Origin: Acidobacteriota bacterium
GTDB taxonomy: Bacteria > Acidobacteriota > Blastocatellia > HR10
Direction of reading: 5' to 3'
Assembly (NCBI GenBank): GCA_030550025.1
Contig: JAUQQC010000004.1
Coordinates: 1-64,000, forward strand
DNA length: 64,000 nt
Under the pieces are notes generated by a model, which was given only the letters and a program-made list of their open reading frames with translations, made no database searches and was not told the origin of the DNA. Below, piece by piece: positions 15,799-24,652 of this stretch (positions are counted from its first letter, which is position 1; each line of letters begins with the position of its first letter). A program made the position numbers and the translations under genes.

Positions 15799-16608
15799 GT
15801 GTTCGGGGTCGTCTCATCTGAAGATCGTCCCAGAGACGAGACGATCTCCCAAAGCGCGCTGCGGCCGAGTCGCAGTGGGCGTATTGGCGTTTCGTTAGGG
15901 ATCCTCGTCTTTGGGGTCCTGACCGCGTGCCGCTCGCTGGCGCCCCGCGCCGAAGAGCATTACGCGCGCGCCGAACGGTTGCTCAACGAGCGACAGTACG
16001 AATTGGCAGCTGCTGAGCTGCGGCGCGCCATCGAGCTGAAGCCGGATTTCCCGGAAGCACATTATCGGCTCGCGCAGATCCTCTTTTATGCCTTCGGGGA
16101 TGTGAAAGGCGCGATCGCGGAGTTCCAAACGGCCATTGCGAAGGGGTATCCGCATCCGGCCATCCATTATGAGCTGGCGAAGATCTTTCTCGACGCCGAG
16201 CTCTTCGAGGATGCGATCGCTCAATGTGGCGAGGCCATCCGAAAGGGATACGAGACGCCGGCCGTCTACCTAGAGCTTGGGCGCGCGTATCTGGCGAAGG
16301 GGGAATGGGAGCGCGCCGAACAGGAGTTGCGACGAGCTATTGAGCTGAGTGCACCGGTCGAATTCCCCATGGCGCATTACTACCTGGGCGAAGTCTACGA
16401 GCGGCAGCAGAAGTTGGCGCAGGCGATCGCCGAGTTCGAGACCTACGTGCAGATCGCCAGCGCTCATGCCGAGATGCTCGCCGAAGAAGCGCGCGAGGGG
16501 TTAGCGCCGGGCGCTGAGAGCTTCTCCCTTCCATCCGAGCTGCCGAGTGTAGAGGCCGTTCAGCAACGAATCGCCAGCTTGAAGGCGCGCGCGGCGCTCC
16601 GGCCGTGA
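15799..16608 (+). CDS. TPR-repeat lipoprotein
   Basis: The gene starts three bases after the Nfu stop with GTG. A long N-terminus leads into a hydrophobic stretch and the lipobox LTAC (about residue 44), so the protein is probably lipid-anchored outside the inner membrane. At least five TPR units follow, for example ELAAAELRRAIELKPDFPEA and DAIAQCGEAIRKGYETPAVY. A protein-interaction scaffold is likely; no partner is evident. It ends the operon, 6 bp before the convergent nucleotidyltransferase gene. Confidence 0.8.
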   Translation: MFGVVSSEDRPRDETISQSALRPSRSGRIGVSLGILVFGVLTACRSLAPRAEEHYARAERLLNERQYELAAAELRRAIELKPDFPEAHYRLAQILFYAFGDVKGAIAEFQTAIAKGYPHPAIHYELAKIFLDAELFEDAIAQCGEAIRKGYETPAVYLELGRAYLAKGEWERAEQELRRAIELSAPVEFPMAHYYLGEVYERQQKLAQAIAEFETYVQIASAHAEMLAEEAREGLAPGAESFSLPSELPSVEAVQQRIASLKARAALRP

Positions 16609-16614
16609 GGCGGA

Positions 16615-17664
16615 TCACTGGCCGAAGCGGGAGCGAACGCGGCGCAGCCATCGCCCGGTGCGAATCACACAATCGGCTAGTTGAAACGGGAGGCGCGGCC
16701 ATCCATTGAATTCCCCCCTCACAGTCACCGTCGCTTCGATGGGGTTCGGCCACTTGCGGATCAGCTCGCGAACGAGCTCGTGTGGGGATCGCAACACCAT
16801 CTCCAGTGGCCGGCGAGGACGATAAGGCCTTCCCCACTCGCGGTGGATGGTCTGGAGCATCCACCGGGGGGGCTGAGTGAGCACGATCGGGGAACTTTCG
16901 ATCTGCGCGCCGAGCAGGTGCTGAGCGAGCGCCAGAGCGAATTTCACCCATTCCGATCGTCGGCGATCTCCGCTCAGGAAATACTCCCAATCAAAGTCCG
17001 AAGGGAGCGCTTCCAGCGCCGCGGCGACGTCGCAGAGCCAGAGCGGACGCCGCGCGCCATGTCGCAGCAGGTGGAGCGCCAGTAAGCGGAGGTGATCTTC
17101 CGACCCGAAGACGCGGACCGTCGTTTCCCCGAGCCGAATGCATCGGGAGCGCGCGTACAGCTGTTCCGGCGTTCGGTCATCCAGTTCGGCGAATCCCACA
17201 TGCAGGTCCACAGGGCAGGGGGGGAACCGAGGATCGCGAAGAAGGGCGAAAGCTTTCTCCGCGTGCTCGATCGGGACGTAGAGATCGACATCGCCATACG
17301 GTCGCAAGTTCGGCTCCGCATATGATCGCGCGGCCGCCCAGCCTTTTCCGAGGATCGGCTCGATTCCGGCCGCAGCGAAGAAGGCGGACGCGCGGGCGAG
17401 CCATTGTTCTTGCCGGAGGGCGTGAAGGATGCATGCGCGAGCAGCCTGGTGAAATCGAAAGGCCCAGCGCTTGCCCTCTTCGCAGGATGCGCGAAGCCGT
17501 CGCCCGATGAGGCCGGCGACGCCAGCGTCAAGCAAGAGCGAGCCGACATCATCCAGCTCCTCTGGCCGAAGGTCCCACGGCGGTGGCGTTGCGCGCCAGC
17601 ATCCGGTCAGCGCGCGCGCGATCAGGACGCCGCGTCGTCGGTCCCGCTCCTTCACCTCGAACAT
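16615..17664 (-). CDS. Nucleotidyltransferase family protein (NTP_transf_5 type)
   Basis: A 349-residue protein with the nucleotidyltransferase-fold core GIEPILGKGWAAARSYAEP followed by PYGDVDLYVP, whose DxD is the metal-binding pair of this family, and later LLALHLLRHGARRPLWLCDV. Such proteins are commonly found beside PqqD-like and HPr-kinase-like genes in poorly understood peptide-modification or polysaccharide loci. Here it is the last of three coupled minus-strand genes, its ATG overlapping the 41-codon ORF. The substrate is unknown. Confidence 0.8.
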   Translation of the reverse strand: MFEVKERDRRRGVLIARALTGCWRATPPPWDLRPEELDDVGSLLLDAGVAGLIGRRLRASCEEGKRWAFRFHQAARACILHALRQEQWLARASAFFAAAGIEPILGKGWAAARSYAEPNLRPYGDVDLYVPIEHAEKAFALLRDPRFPPCPVDLHVGFAELDDRTPEQLYARSRCIRLGETTVRVFGSEDHLRLLALHLLRHGARRPLWLCDVAAALEALPSDFDWEYFLSGDRRRSEWVKFALALAQHLLGAQIESSPIVLTQPPRWMLQTIHREWGRPYRPRRPLEMVLRSPHELVRELIRKWPNPIEATVTVRGEFNGWPRLPFQLADCVIRTGRWLRRVRSRFGQ

Positions 17665-17777
17665 AGAGGAGGCGAAATGCTCATTCCGCGCGCGCGATCG
17701 CGAAGACGATCAAGGGGCAGAGGCACCTCCTCTGGCCGTTCGATGAGCACGCGCGGCGCTTTTGCCCAAGGGGTCAT
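17652..17777 (-). CDS. Small 41-residue ORF between HprK-like and nucleotidyltransferase genes
   Basis: ATG 17777 overlaps the stop of the HprK-like gene (ATGA) and the ORF runs 13 bp into the nucleotidyltransferase start, so it is coupled on both sides. It encodes a basic, proline-rich peptide starting MTPWAKAPRVLIERPEEVPL and ending SPPLCSR. It may be a genuine small protein or peptide substrate, a PqqD remnant, or simply a translational bridge. It is shorter than a PqqD domain (about 90 residues) and shows no family signature. Confidence 0.4.
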   Translation of the reverse strand: MTPWAKAPRVLIERPEEVPLPLDRLRDRARGMSISPPLCSR

Positions 17778-18637
17778 AACTCCTCCCAGGGGATGCATTC
17801 CAGGATCGCTCGAGCCGTTGGTTCGGCCTCCCCCCGCTTTCCTTTGAGAGCGATCGCCTGGGAGACGACGCGGGAGAGCGCGGCGAGAGCCAGAGCCGGA
17901 TGGCGCCGCGCGGAAATCGTGTGAGCCAGAAGCTCCAGTAGTGCCTCGCCGGGGGAGAGGTGGCGCGGCCGCCATCGGCCCGCCGGATCGTAGGCGGTGA
18001 TCACGATGAGGCCCACGGGCAGCGGCGCCGTCCCCACCGCGCCGCCGAGCCGTTCAATCGAAGTCGGCAGTTCCCCTTCGTCTTCTCGGCGTAAGAGGAG
18101 TGGCGTAGGGAAAGGATGGACGCGCCCTTGCCGGTCGAACACGGCATATTCGTCCGAGTAGTATGTCGCTCCGTGACGGACGAGGGCGCGAACGAGCAGA
18201 GTCTTTCCACTGTGACTGCGCCCCGGCAGAACGAGCGCGTGCCCGCGCCAGCCGACGACTCCGGCATGAACGAAGACACGATCGTGCGCGCGCTCGGCGA
18301 TGTAAAGCTGGAGATCGAGAACGAGATTGGAGAGAAGCAGCTCCAGCTCGACCGTCTGCAGCATCTGCCGCGCGTCGGCATAAAGGACGTAGGCCGAATC
18401 GTCCGTGGACGCGCCGCGATAAACGGCGTAGAGGCGCTCGACGCGCGAAGATTCTAGAGGCTCCCAACCGGGCGGAAGGTGCGCGAGGATTCGCGCCAGC
18501 ACATCCGGATGATCCGTCCGTATGCCGATGCGCACCCCATAAGCGCGGAATGCGAAATCGCATATCCGAGAAGAATCCTTCAAGAGCGAGGGCACCCCTC
18601 GCCGACGGTTCGATCTCAGCATGGCCTGACGGCTCAT
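17774..18637 (-). CDS. HPr kinase-like (HprK-rel) ATPase
   Basis: A P-loop protein resembling the C-terminal domain of HPr kinase/phosphorylase. Walker A is LPGRSHSGKTLL (residues 137-148), followed by the SDEYAVFD motif (161-168), the counterpart of the HprK catalytic acidic pair. No HPr or PTS gene is visible nearby. HprK-rel proteins of this sort recur with NTP_transf_5 and PqqD-like partners in what databases call HPr-rel-A systems; their phosphoacceptor is unknown. The start is uncertain: ATG 18637 or the ATG six codons later. Confidence 0.75.
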   Translation of the reverse strand: MSRQAMLRSNRRRGVPSLLKDSSRICDFAFRAYGVRIGIRTDHPDVLARILAHLPPGWEPLESSRVERLYAVYRGASTDDSAYVLYADARQMLQTVELELLLSNLVLDLQLYIAERAHDRVFVHAGVVGWRGHALVLPGRSHSGKTLLVRALVRHGATYYSDEYAVFDRQGRVHPFPTPLLLRREDEGELPTSIERLGGAVGTAPLPVGLIVITAYDPAGRWRPRHLSPGEALLELLAHTISARRHPALALAALSRVVSQAIALKGKRGEAEPTARAILECIPWEEL

Positions 18638-18754
18638 TCGATGCGCTGGACGCGCGAGTATAGCAACTGGGTGGAGCGCTCGGCAAGGTCTTTCCGCTTC
18701 GACCTATGGTACAATCCCTCCCGGTGTGGTGAGCCTTTCGCAAGGAGGGAGGGA

Positions 18755-20125
18755 ATGCGGCGATTCAGCTATGCGGTCGTCATCTGTTTGCTTGTGATCG
18801 GTCCGATGAGGTTTTCGTCTTTGGCCATGGCGGAGCCCTATGGGCGGGTGAATCCGATCGTGCAACAGATCGTGGCGGCGATCTCCGAGGAACGGATCGC
18901 TGAGAATTTGAAGAAGCTCGAAAGCTTCCAGACTCGGCATACGCTCTCAGATCCCACGCATCCGACGCGAGGCATTGGGGCGGCGCGGACGTGGATCTTC
19001 GAACAATTTCGGAGCTACAGCCCTCGCCTTCAGGTGAGCTTCGATACCTATTTTGTGAGGAAGCAGGGCCAGCGCCTCGTGCGCGACGTCGAGCTGCGCA
19101 ACGTTGTCGCCGTCTTACCGGGGACGCGTCAACCCGAGCGGCGCATCCTCATCTGCGCGCATTATGATTCTCTGGCGATCGTGCGTGGGCCGGATGGTCA
19201 GGTGGATTGGACGCAGACGGATGTCTTCGCGCCTGGGGTGACGGACAACGGGAGTGGGACGGCGGCCGTACTGGAGTTGGCTCGCGTGCTCAGCCAGTAC
19301 GAGTTCGAGAAGACGCTCGTCTTCGTCGCCTTCGCCGGAGAGGAGCAGGGGTTGGTCGGCAGCACGCTCTACGCGCAGAAGGCGCGGCGCGAGGGGCAGA
19401 TCATCGAGGCCGTGCTCAATAACGACATCATCGGCAGCGACATCGCCGGCGATGGCGCTTCGGCCAATCGCGTCGTCTGGGTCTTCTCGGAGGATCCGGC
19501 GGATTCCTCCTCGCGGCAACTGGCGCGGTACGTCAAGCGCATCGGCGAGTTGTACGTTCCCGCCATGCGCGTGGAGATGATCTTCCGGCACGACCGGTTC
19601 GGGCGCGGAGGGGACCATACTCCCTTCAATCACGAGGGATATGCCGCCGTGCGGTTGACGACGCCCAACGAGAATTTCGCTCACCAACATTCGGCGACCG
19701 ATACGTTCGCCAATGCGTCGCCGGCGTACACGACGCTCGTGACGCGAATCAATGCCGCGGTGGCGGCTACGCTCGCTCTGGCGCCGAAGCCGCCTGTGGT
19801 GACGACCGAGCGCGGCTTGCCGCTACTGGGGCGCGGACGTTCAGGCTATGCCGCACATCTCCGATGGCGGAACGAGGATCCGGAGCCAGACCTGGCCGGA
19901 TACGTCATCGTCATGCGGGCGACGACGGCCCCGGATTGGGAACGGGAGATCTTCGTGGGGTCGGTGAACGAGTACGTACTCGAAGGCGTCTCCATTGATG
20001 CCGTGACCTTCGGCGTGAAAGCTGTGGACAAGGACGGGAACGAGAGCTTAGTCTCCGCTTATGTGAATCCTCCTCGTCTGCGGGCGACGTTCGAGCTGTA
20101 CGATCCGGGCGAACGCCGGCAGTGA
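18755..20125 (+). CDS. Secreted M28 family zinc aminopeptidase with Fn3-like tail
   Basis: Start ATG 18755 follows GGAGGGAGGGA and opens a signal peptide (MRRFSYAVVICLLVIG up to SLAMA). The M28 dizinc signature is present: ICAHYDSL, TDNGSGTAAVLELAR, GEEQGLVGS and GGDHTPFNHEGYAAV, with the final His in FAHQHSATD. Residues about 380-450 (RWRNEDPEPDLAGYVIVMR, later VKAVDKDGNESLVS) look like a fibronectin type III domain. A TACAAT at 18710-18715 is a likely -10 box. Exported peptide scavenging is the probable role. Confidence 0.88.
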   Translation: MRRFSYAVVICLLVIGPMRFSSLAMAEPYGRVNPIVQQIVAAISEERIAENLKKLESFQTRHTLSDPTHPTRGIGAARTWIFEQFRSYSPRLQVSFDTYFVRKQGQRLVRDVELRNVVAVLPGTRQPERRILICAHYDSLAIVRGPDGQVDWTQTDVFAPGVTDNGSGTAAVLELARVLSQYEFEKTLVFVAFAGEEQGLVGSTLYAQKARREGQIIEAVLNNDIIGSDIAGDGASANRVVWVFSEDPADSSSRQLARYVKRIGELYVPAMRVEMIFRHDRFGRGGDHTPFNHEGYAAVRLTTPNENFAHQHSATDTFANASPAYTTLVTRINAAVAATLALAPKPPVVTTERGLPLLGRGRSGYAAHLRWRNEDPEPDLAGYVIVMRATTAPDWEREIFVGSVNEYVLEGVSIDAVTFGVKAVDKDGNESLVSAYVNPPRLRATFELYDPGERRQ

Positions 20126-20162
20126 TTGACGCGGCGGGGGCGACGCCTTAAAATAGCCAGCG

Positions 20163-20942
20163 ATGAATGGAAAGCCGCCAGTAGCTCGGGAGCAAGTGCT
20201 CGCTCCGCTGATCCTGATTCTTCTGGGCGCGGTGATCGTCGGAGGGATCGGGTATTTGGGACGATCGGCTCGGCGATCGGCGATGGAGGCGACGCGTCCG
20301 GCATCGGTGCCGCCACGACGTGCGGAAGCGCCGCGCTCGACCCCGCGTTCGGTAGCCGAGCGCCCATCGTCCGAGATCGTGTTGGATATTGCCGAAGCGC
20401 CTTTCAAAGGGGCCAAGGACGCGCGCCTGGTGATTGTGGAATTCTCGGACTATCAATGTCCGTTCTGCGCGCGGCACGTTCGGGAGACGATGCCGCAGAT
20501 CGAGCGCACTTACGTGCAGACGGGAAAGGTGAAGTACGTCTTCCGGGATTTCCCGCTTGAGGCAATTCACCCCCAAGCCTTTCGAGCGGCGGAGGCGGCT
20601 CGATGTGCGGGAGATCAGGGGAAGTTTTGGGAGATGCATGATCGCCTCTTCGCCCATCCGAACGCGCTTGAGGAGAAGGACCTCATCGCGCATGCGGAGG
20701 CCCTTGGCCTCGATGCGAAGCGATTTCGGCAGTGTCTGGAGAGACGGCGATTCGCCGAGCGCGTGCGGCGCGATCTCTGGGAGGGGCAGCGGGCGGGCGT
20801 GCGCGGCACGCCCTCGTTCTTGGTGGGCTTCGCCGAGTCCAGGGGAAAGGTCCGCGTCGTGCGCGTGTTGCGCGGGGCTCAACCCTATGAGGCCTTTCGG
20901 GAGACGATCGAGGAGCTTTTGCGCGAGGGGGGATCGTCGTGA
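20163..20942 (+). CDS. DsbA-family thioredoxin-fold protein, membrane-anchored
   Basis: One N-terminal helix (residues about 12-32) anchors a periplasmic DsbA/thioredoxin_4 domain. The active site is SDYQCPFCARHV (CPFC), and the cis-proline loop is GVRGTPSFLVG. Helical insertion FRAAEAARCAGDQGKFWEMHD is typical of BdbD/DsbA-like oxidases. It probably forms or isomerises disulfides in secreted proteins, of which this region encodes many. It shares a GTGA overlap with the next gene. Confidence 0.88.
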   Translation: MNGKPPVAREQVLAPLILILLGAVIVGGIGYLGRSARRSAMEATRPASVPPRRAEAPRSTPRSVAERPSSEIVLDIAEAPFKGAKDARLVIVEFSDYQCPFCARHVRETMPQIERTYVQTGKVKYVFRDFPLEAIHPQAFRAAEAARCAGDQGKFWEMHDRLFAHPNALEEKDLIAHAEALGLDAKRFRQCLERRRFAERVRRDLWEGQRAGVRGTPSFLVGFAESRGKVRVVRVLRGAQPYEAFRETIEELLREGGSS

Positions 20943-21217
20943 GACCAGTGGATGAGGAGCGAGAGCACCAACGCCTCTACGTGGCGTTGACGCGTCGCGC
21001 CACGCTCTTTGGCGCGCTCGCCCTCATCGCGCTCATCATCAGCGCGGTGAATTTCCTAGCGCTCATCCATGCCTTCTGGCAACCAATGGGCGTCTTCAAC
21101 ATGCCGCTCTACCTACTCTTCGCCGTCGTCGCACTCTGGGCAGCTGTGAATTTCTTGCGCACGCGGCGTCGCGCCTTGGAGTATCGGGATCATCCCGAGC
21201 GATTTCTCGACGAGTGA
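20939..21217 (+). CDS. Small two-helix membrane protein, unknown
   Basis: A 92-residue protein with a GTG start overlapping the DsbA-like stop (GTGA), hence translationally coupled. Two hydrophobic helices (about residues 22-44 and 53-70) are flanked by charged ends rich in Arg/Glu. No family is recognised; a partner for the DsbA-like protein is possible, but this rests on coupling only. Confidence 0.6.
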   Translation: MRPVDEEREHQRLYVALTRRATLFGALALIALIISAVNFLALIHAFWQPMGVFNMPLYLLFAVVALWAAVNFLRTRRRALEYRDHPERFLDE

Positions 21218-21254
21218 GCCGGGTCGTCCGGCAGTAGGGGCCTCCGACCTGGCG

Positions 21255-21284
21255 TTGTCGGGGAAGCAGAGGCGATGATACACT
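21255..21284 (+). promoter_or_regulatory. Putative promoter for trmFO, suggesting a leaderless mRNA
   Basis: TTGTCG (21255-21260), an 18-bp spacer, then TACACT (21279-21284). The predicted transcription start falls near 21291, three bases before the ATG at 21294, and no Shine-Dalgarno sequence is visible in front of that ATG. This fits a leaderless transcript. Confidence 0.4.
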
Positions 21285-21293
21285 CATAACGTC

Positions 21294-22655
21294 ATGCTGC
21301 GATCCACGGTGACCATCATTGGCGGGGGACTGGCCGGAAGTGAAGCCGCATGGCAATTGGCCGAGCGGGGGATTCCGGTTCGTCTCTATGAGATGCGCCC
21401 GCACCGCATGACGCCGGCGCATCGGACGGATCGACTTGGGGAATTAGTTTGCAGCAATTCGCTGAAGTCGGATGAGCCGGGGACGGCGCCATATCTCTTG
21501 AAGGAGGAGCTGCGGCGGGCGGGATCGCTACTGATTCGTCTGGCGGCGGCATGTCGCGTCCCTGGTGGCGCTGCCCTCGCGGTGGATCGTGAGCTGTTCG
21601 CCGAGCAGATCACACGCGCCATCGCGGCGCATCCGCGCATCACCCTCATTCGGGAGGAGGTCACGCGCATCCCCTCCGATGGGATCGTCGTCATCGCGAC
21701 GGGACCGCTCACTTCGGAGGCGCTCTCGGAAGAGATTCGTCGGCTGACGGGTCGCGAGCATCTCTACTTCTACGATGCCATCAGCCCGATCGTGGATGCG
21801 GAGACGATCAATTATGACGTCGTCTTTCGTGCGTCCCGATACGGAAAAGGGGGCGACGACTATCTGAACTGCCCATTGACCAGGGAGGAGTACGACCGGT
21901 TCTACGAAGCCTTGATGCGAGCGGAGAAGGTGGCGCTGCATGACTTCGATCGCGCGTGCTACTTCGAGGGGTGTCTGCCGATCGAGGAGTTGGCGCGGCG
22001 CGGGCGCGAGACGTTACTCTATGGGCCGATGAAGCCGGTCGGACTCGTGGACCCGCGCACAGGGCGGCAGCCTTATGCGGTCGTGCAATTGCGCCAGGAG
22101 AATCTCTTGGCGGACAGTTACAACCTGGTCGGCTTTCAGACGCAGCTCAAGTGGGGGGAGCAAAAGCGCGTCTTTCGGCTCATCCCCGGGTTGGAACGAG
22201 CGGAATTCATCCGCTACGGGATGGTGCATCGCAACACGTACATCAATAGCCCGGCCTGCCTGACGGAGACGCTGCAGCTTCGTTCCGATCCCCGCATCTT
22301 CTTCGCCGGTCAGATCTGCGGGGTAGAGGGATACGTGGAGTGCATCGCGACCGGCCTGATGGTCGCGCTCTTTGTGAGCGATTGGCTGGCCGGACGCGAG
22401 CCTGTCCCCCCTCCGCGCACGACGGCGTTTGGGAGCCTCTTGCACTATGTCGCGCACAGCGATCCGGAGAATTTCCAACCGGGGAACATCACCTTCGCGC
22501 TCTTGCCGCCGCTTGAGGAAGAGCGGGAGCGAAGGCTCCCCAAAGTCGAACGCCATCGGCGGCAAATCGAACGCGCGCTTCGCGATTTCGAGCTGTGGAT
22601 GGCCCCTCGGCGCGTGTGCGCGGAATCCCAACTCTTGGCATCCGAGTCGAGATGA
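21294..22655 (+). CDS. trmFO: Methylenetetrahydrofolate-tRNA-(uracil-5-)-methyltransferase
   Basis: Makes m5U54 in the tRNA T-loop using methylenetetrahydrofolate and FAD. The N-terminal FAD fingerprint is GGGLAGSEAAWQLAERG. The family block LVCSNSLKSDEPGTAPYLLK, then CRVPGGAALAVDRELFA, is diagnostic, as is GQICGVEGYVECIATGL near the end. The length (453 residues) is normal. Its stop overlaps the next start (ATGA). TrmFO rather than SAM-type TrmA is usual in Firmicutes and several deep-branching phyla. Confidence 0.96.
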   Translation: MLRSTVTIIGGGLAGSEAAWQLAERGIPVRLYEMRPHRMTPAHRTDRLGELVCSNSLKSDEPGTAPYLLKEELRRAGSLLIRLAAACRVPGGAALAVDRELFAEQITRAIAAHPRITLIREEVTRIPSDGIVVIATGPLTSEALSEEIRRLTGREHLYFYDAISPIVDAETINYDVVFRASRYGKGGDDYLNCPLTREEYDRFYEALMRAEKVALHDFDRACYFEGCLPIEELARRGRETLLYGPMKPVGLVDPRTGRQPYAVVQLRQENLLADSYNLVGFQTQLKWGEQKRVFRLIPGLERAEFIRYGMVHRNTYINSPACLTETLQLRSDPRIFFAGQICGVEGYVECIATGLMVALFVSDWLAGREPVPPPRTTAFGSLLHYVAHSDPENFQPGNITFALLPPLEEERERRLPKVERHRRQIERALRDFELWMAPRRVCAESQLLASESR

Positions 22656-23662
22656 GGCACTTCGGACGTGCGCTCGGAGTCGGTCTCGCGCTCATGGGGA
22701 TCATCCTCTGTTTGAAAATCGCGTCCGCGCGCGCCTCTGAGGTGACGCAGGCGCGACGCGTGCGACCAGGGCAGCGCCCTGTGCCGCCCGATTCGGAGAA
22801 GCCCCCTGTACCTGTGCTGCAAGAGCCCGCTTCCCCGGAGGTCATCTCGTTGCATTCGGATTTGGTGCTCGTCACGGTAAACGTCCTCGGACCGCGTGGT
22901 GAGTGGATCACGGGATTGGGGCCGGAAGACTTCGAGCTCTTGGAAGACGGCGTTCCGCAGCAGATCGCGTTCTTCAGTGGAGAAGCGGCCCTACCCCTTC
23001 GTTTGGTCGTGCTCTTTGATACGAGCTTGAGCGTCAAGAATCGGCTCGAGTTCGAGAAGCAGGCTGTCGCGCGCTTCTTCCGTTCCGTCATGCGCCCGCG
23101 CGATCTGGCGGCGCTCATCTCTGTGAGCACGGAACCCATCTTGCGGCAGAGCTTCACCGAGGACATCGCGCAACTTGTGAACGCCGTCCGAGGCCTTAAA
23201 GCCGAAGGCGCGACCGCCCTCTATGATGCCCTCGTGATGGCAGCGGAATATGTGGCGCCGATCGAAGGACGACGCGCCATTGTTATTCTCTCCGACGGTC
23301 GGGATACGGTCAGTCGTGCGACGCTCGGCCAGGCGCTTCGCCGCGTGCAAGAGGTGGGCGCGACCGTCTACGCCATCAACGTGGAGGAGCCGCTCTCGGC
23401 GAACGTTCGGGAATTGATTGGAGAGACGGCCCTGGAATTGATCGCGCGACAGACGGGCGGTGAGGTCTTCTCGCCGACTCAACTGGAGGAGCTGGATCCG
23501 ATCTTCGCCCGACTCGTCGAGCAATTGCGGACGCAGTATGTCTTGGGCTTTTACAGCACGAACGAAGCGCGCGACGGCGCGTTTCGCCGACTGACCGTGC
23601 GCGTCAAGCGCCAGGGAGTGATCGCCCGTGCGCGCGAAGGCTATTATGCGCCGCGGCGGTGA
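22652..23662 (+). CDS. VWFA-related secreted protein (acidobacterial type)
   Basis: Start ATG 22652 overlaps the trmFO stop. A signal peptide (residues 1-30) is followed by a beta domain (LVLVTVNVLGPRGEWITGL, then EDFELLEDGVPQQIAFF). A von Willebrand A domain comes next, with MIDAS DTSLS and the later GATALYDAL threonine/aspartate site and ILSDGRDT. The C-terminal stretch QLRTQYVLGFYSTNEARDG is typical of this Acidobacteria-expanded family. Function is unsettled; metal-dependent adhesion or complex assembly in the periplasm is presumed. It is the strongest lineage marker in the window. Confidence 0.9.
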   Translation: MRHFGRALGVGLALMGIILCLKIASARASEVTQARRVRPGQRPVPPDSEKPPVPVLQEPASPEVISLHSDLVLVTVNVLGPRGEWITGLGPEDFELLEDGVPQQIAFFSGEAALPLRLVVLFDTSLSVKNRLEFEKQAVARFFRSVMRPRDLAALISVSTEPILRQSFTEDIAQLVNAVRGLKAEGATALYDALVMAAEYVAPIEGRRAIVILSDGRDTVSRATLGQALRRVQEVGATVYAINVEEPLSANVRELIGETALELIARQTGGEVFSPTQLEELDPIFARLVEQLRTQYVLGFYSTNEARDGAFRRLTVRVKRQGVIARAREGYYAPRR

Positions 23663-23704
23663 GCAGCGAAGATCGTCGTGGGGATCCCTCGAAGGAGGGG
23701 AACC

Positions 23705-24628
23705 ATGCAAGAGTACATAGATGCCTTTCTCGACCATCTCAAGTACGAGCGGAATGTCTCCGAACACACGCTGCGCAACTATCGCATCGACCTCCTGCAG
23801 TTCTACGATCATCTGGCGCCGGCCGATGAACAGGGGAATCGCCGCCCGGTGAACGTGCGCCAGATCGATCATATCACCATTCGGGAATTCCTCGCCTCGC
23901 TTCACGCGAAGCGGAAGAAGAAGAGCTCGATCGCCCGAAAGCTGGCGACGTTGCGGAGCTTCTTCAAGTACTTGTGCCGCGAGCAGGTCTTGGAGATGAA
24001 TCCGGCGAGCCTCGTGGCTACGCCCCGGCTGGAGCGGAAGCTGCCGAGGTTCCTCTCGGTCGAAGAGGTCTTTCGGTTCTTGGAACTTCCCGATCCGGAC
24101 ACGGTGCTCGGCAAGCGAGACCGGGCCATTTTGGAGCTGCTCTATGCGACGGGCATGCGCGTGAGCGAGTTGGTCAATTTGAATCTCGACGATGTGGATT
24201 TCAAGAACCGCTCGATCCGCGTGCGCGGCAAGGGGCGGCGGGAGCGCATCGTGCCGTTCGGGCGGAAGGCGTTGGAAGCGTTGGAGGGGTATTTGGGCGT
24301 TCGGGGGCAGCTTCTGTTGCAGGCTCCGGAAGAGGAGCGCGATCCCCAGGCGCTCTTTCTGAATTACCAGGGGACACGCATTACAACGCGCAGCGTCGGG
24401 CGGATCATCGCGCGGTATGCGAAGATGTGCGCCGACATCCCGCCCCGGATCAGTCCGCACAGCTTGCGTCATTCCTGCGCCACGCACTTGTTGAACGCAG
24501 GGGCCGATTTGCGGGCGATCCAGGAGCTGCTCGGTCATGCCCGATTGACGACCACACAGATCTACACGCACGTCTCGGCGGAGAAGCTGATCGAGGTGTA
24601 CGACAAGGCGCATCCGAAAGCGCGCTGA
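23705..24628 (+). CDS. Tyrosine recombinase XerC/XerD-like
   Basis: Resolves chromosome dimers in its usual role. ATG 23705 follows GAAGGAGGGG. The N-terminal SAM-like core-binding domain covers residues 1-90 ([17 protein letters not shown]). The catalytic domain has [14 protein letters not shown] (Arg), the K in [25 protein letters not shown] (HxxR), [16 protein letters not shown] (His and nucleophile Tyr). 307 residues is the typical Xer size. No phage or integron context is visible, so a housekeeping role is favoured; C versus D is not resolved. Confidence 0.9.
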   Translation: MQEYIDAFLDHLKYERNVSEHTLRNYRIDLLQFYDHLAPADEQGNRRPVNVRQIDHITIREFLASLHAKRKKKSSIARKLATLRSFFKYLCREQVLEMNPASLVATPRLERKLPRFLSVEEVFRFLELPDPDTVLGKRDRAILELLYATGMRVSELVNLNLDDVDFKNRSIRVRGKGRRERIVPFGRKALEALEGYLGVRGQLLLQAPEEERDPQALFLNYQGTRITTRSVGRIIARYAKMCADIPPRISPHSLRHSCATHLLNAGADLRAIQELLGHARLTTTQIYTHVSAEKLIEVYDKAHPKAR

Positions 24629-24652
24629 GAGCCATTCACAAACGGGGGAGCG

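Noticed and set aside
22991-24613. 540-codon open frame antisense to the VWFA and Xer genes
   Set aside because: Spans two well-supported genes on the other strand; no motif.
23705-24628. Integrase marking a genomic island or phage
   Set aside because: Xer-like size and motifs in a core-gene setting; no tRNA target, att repeats or phage genes nearby.
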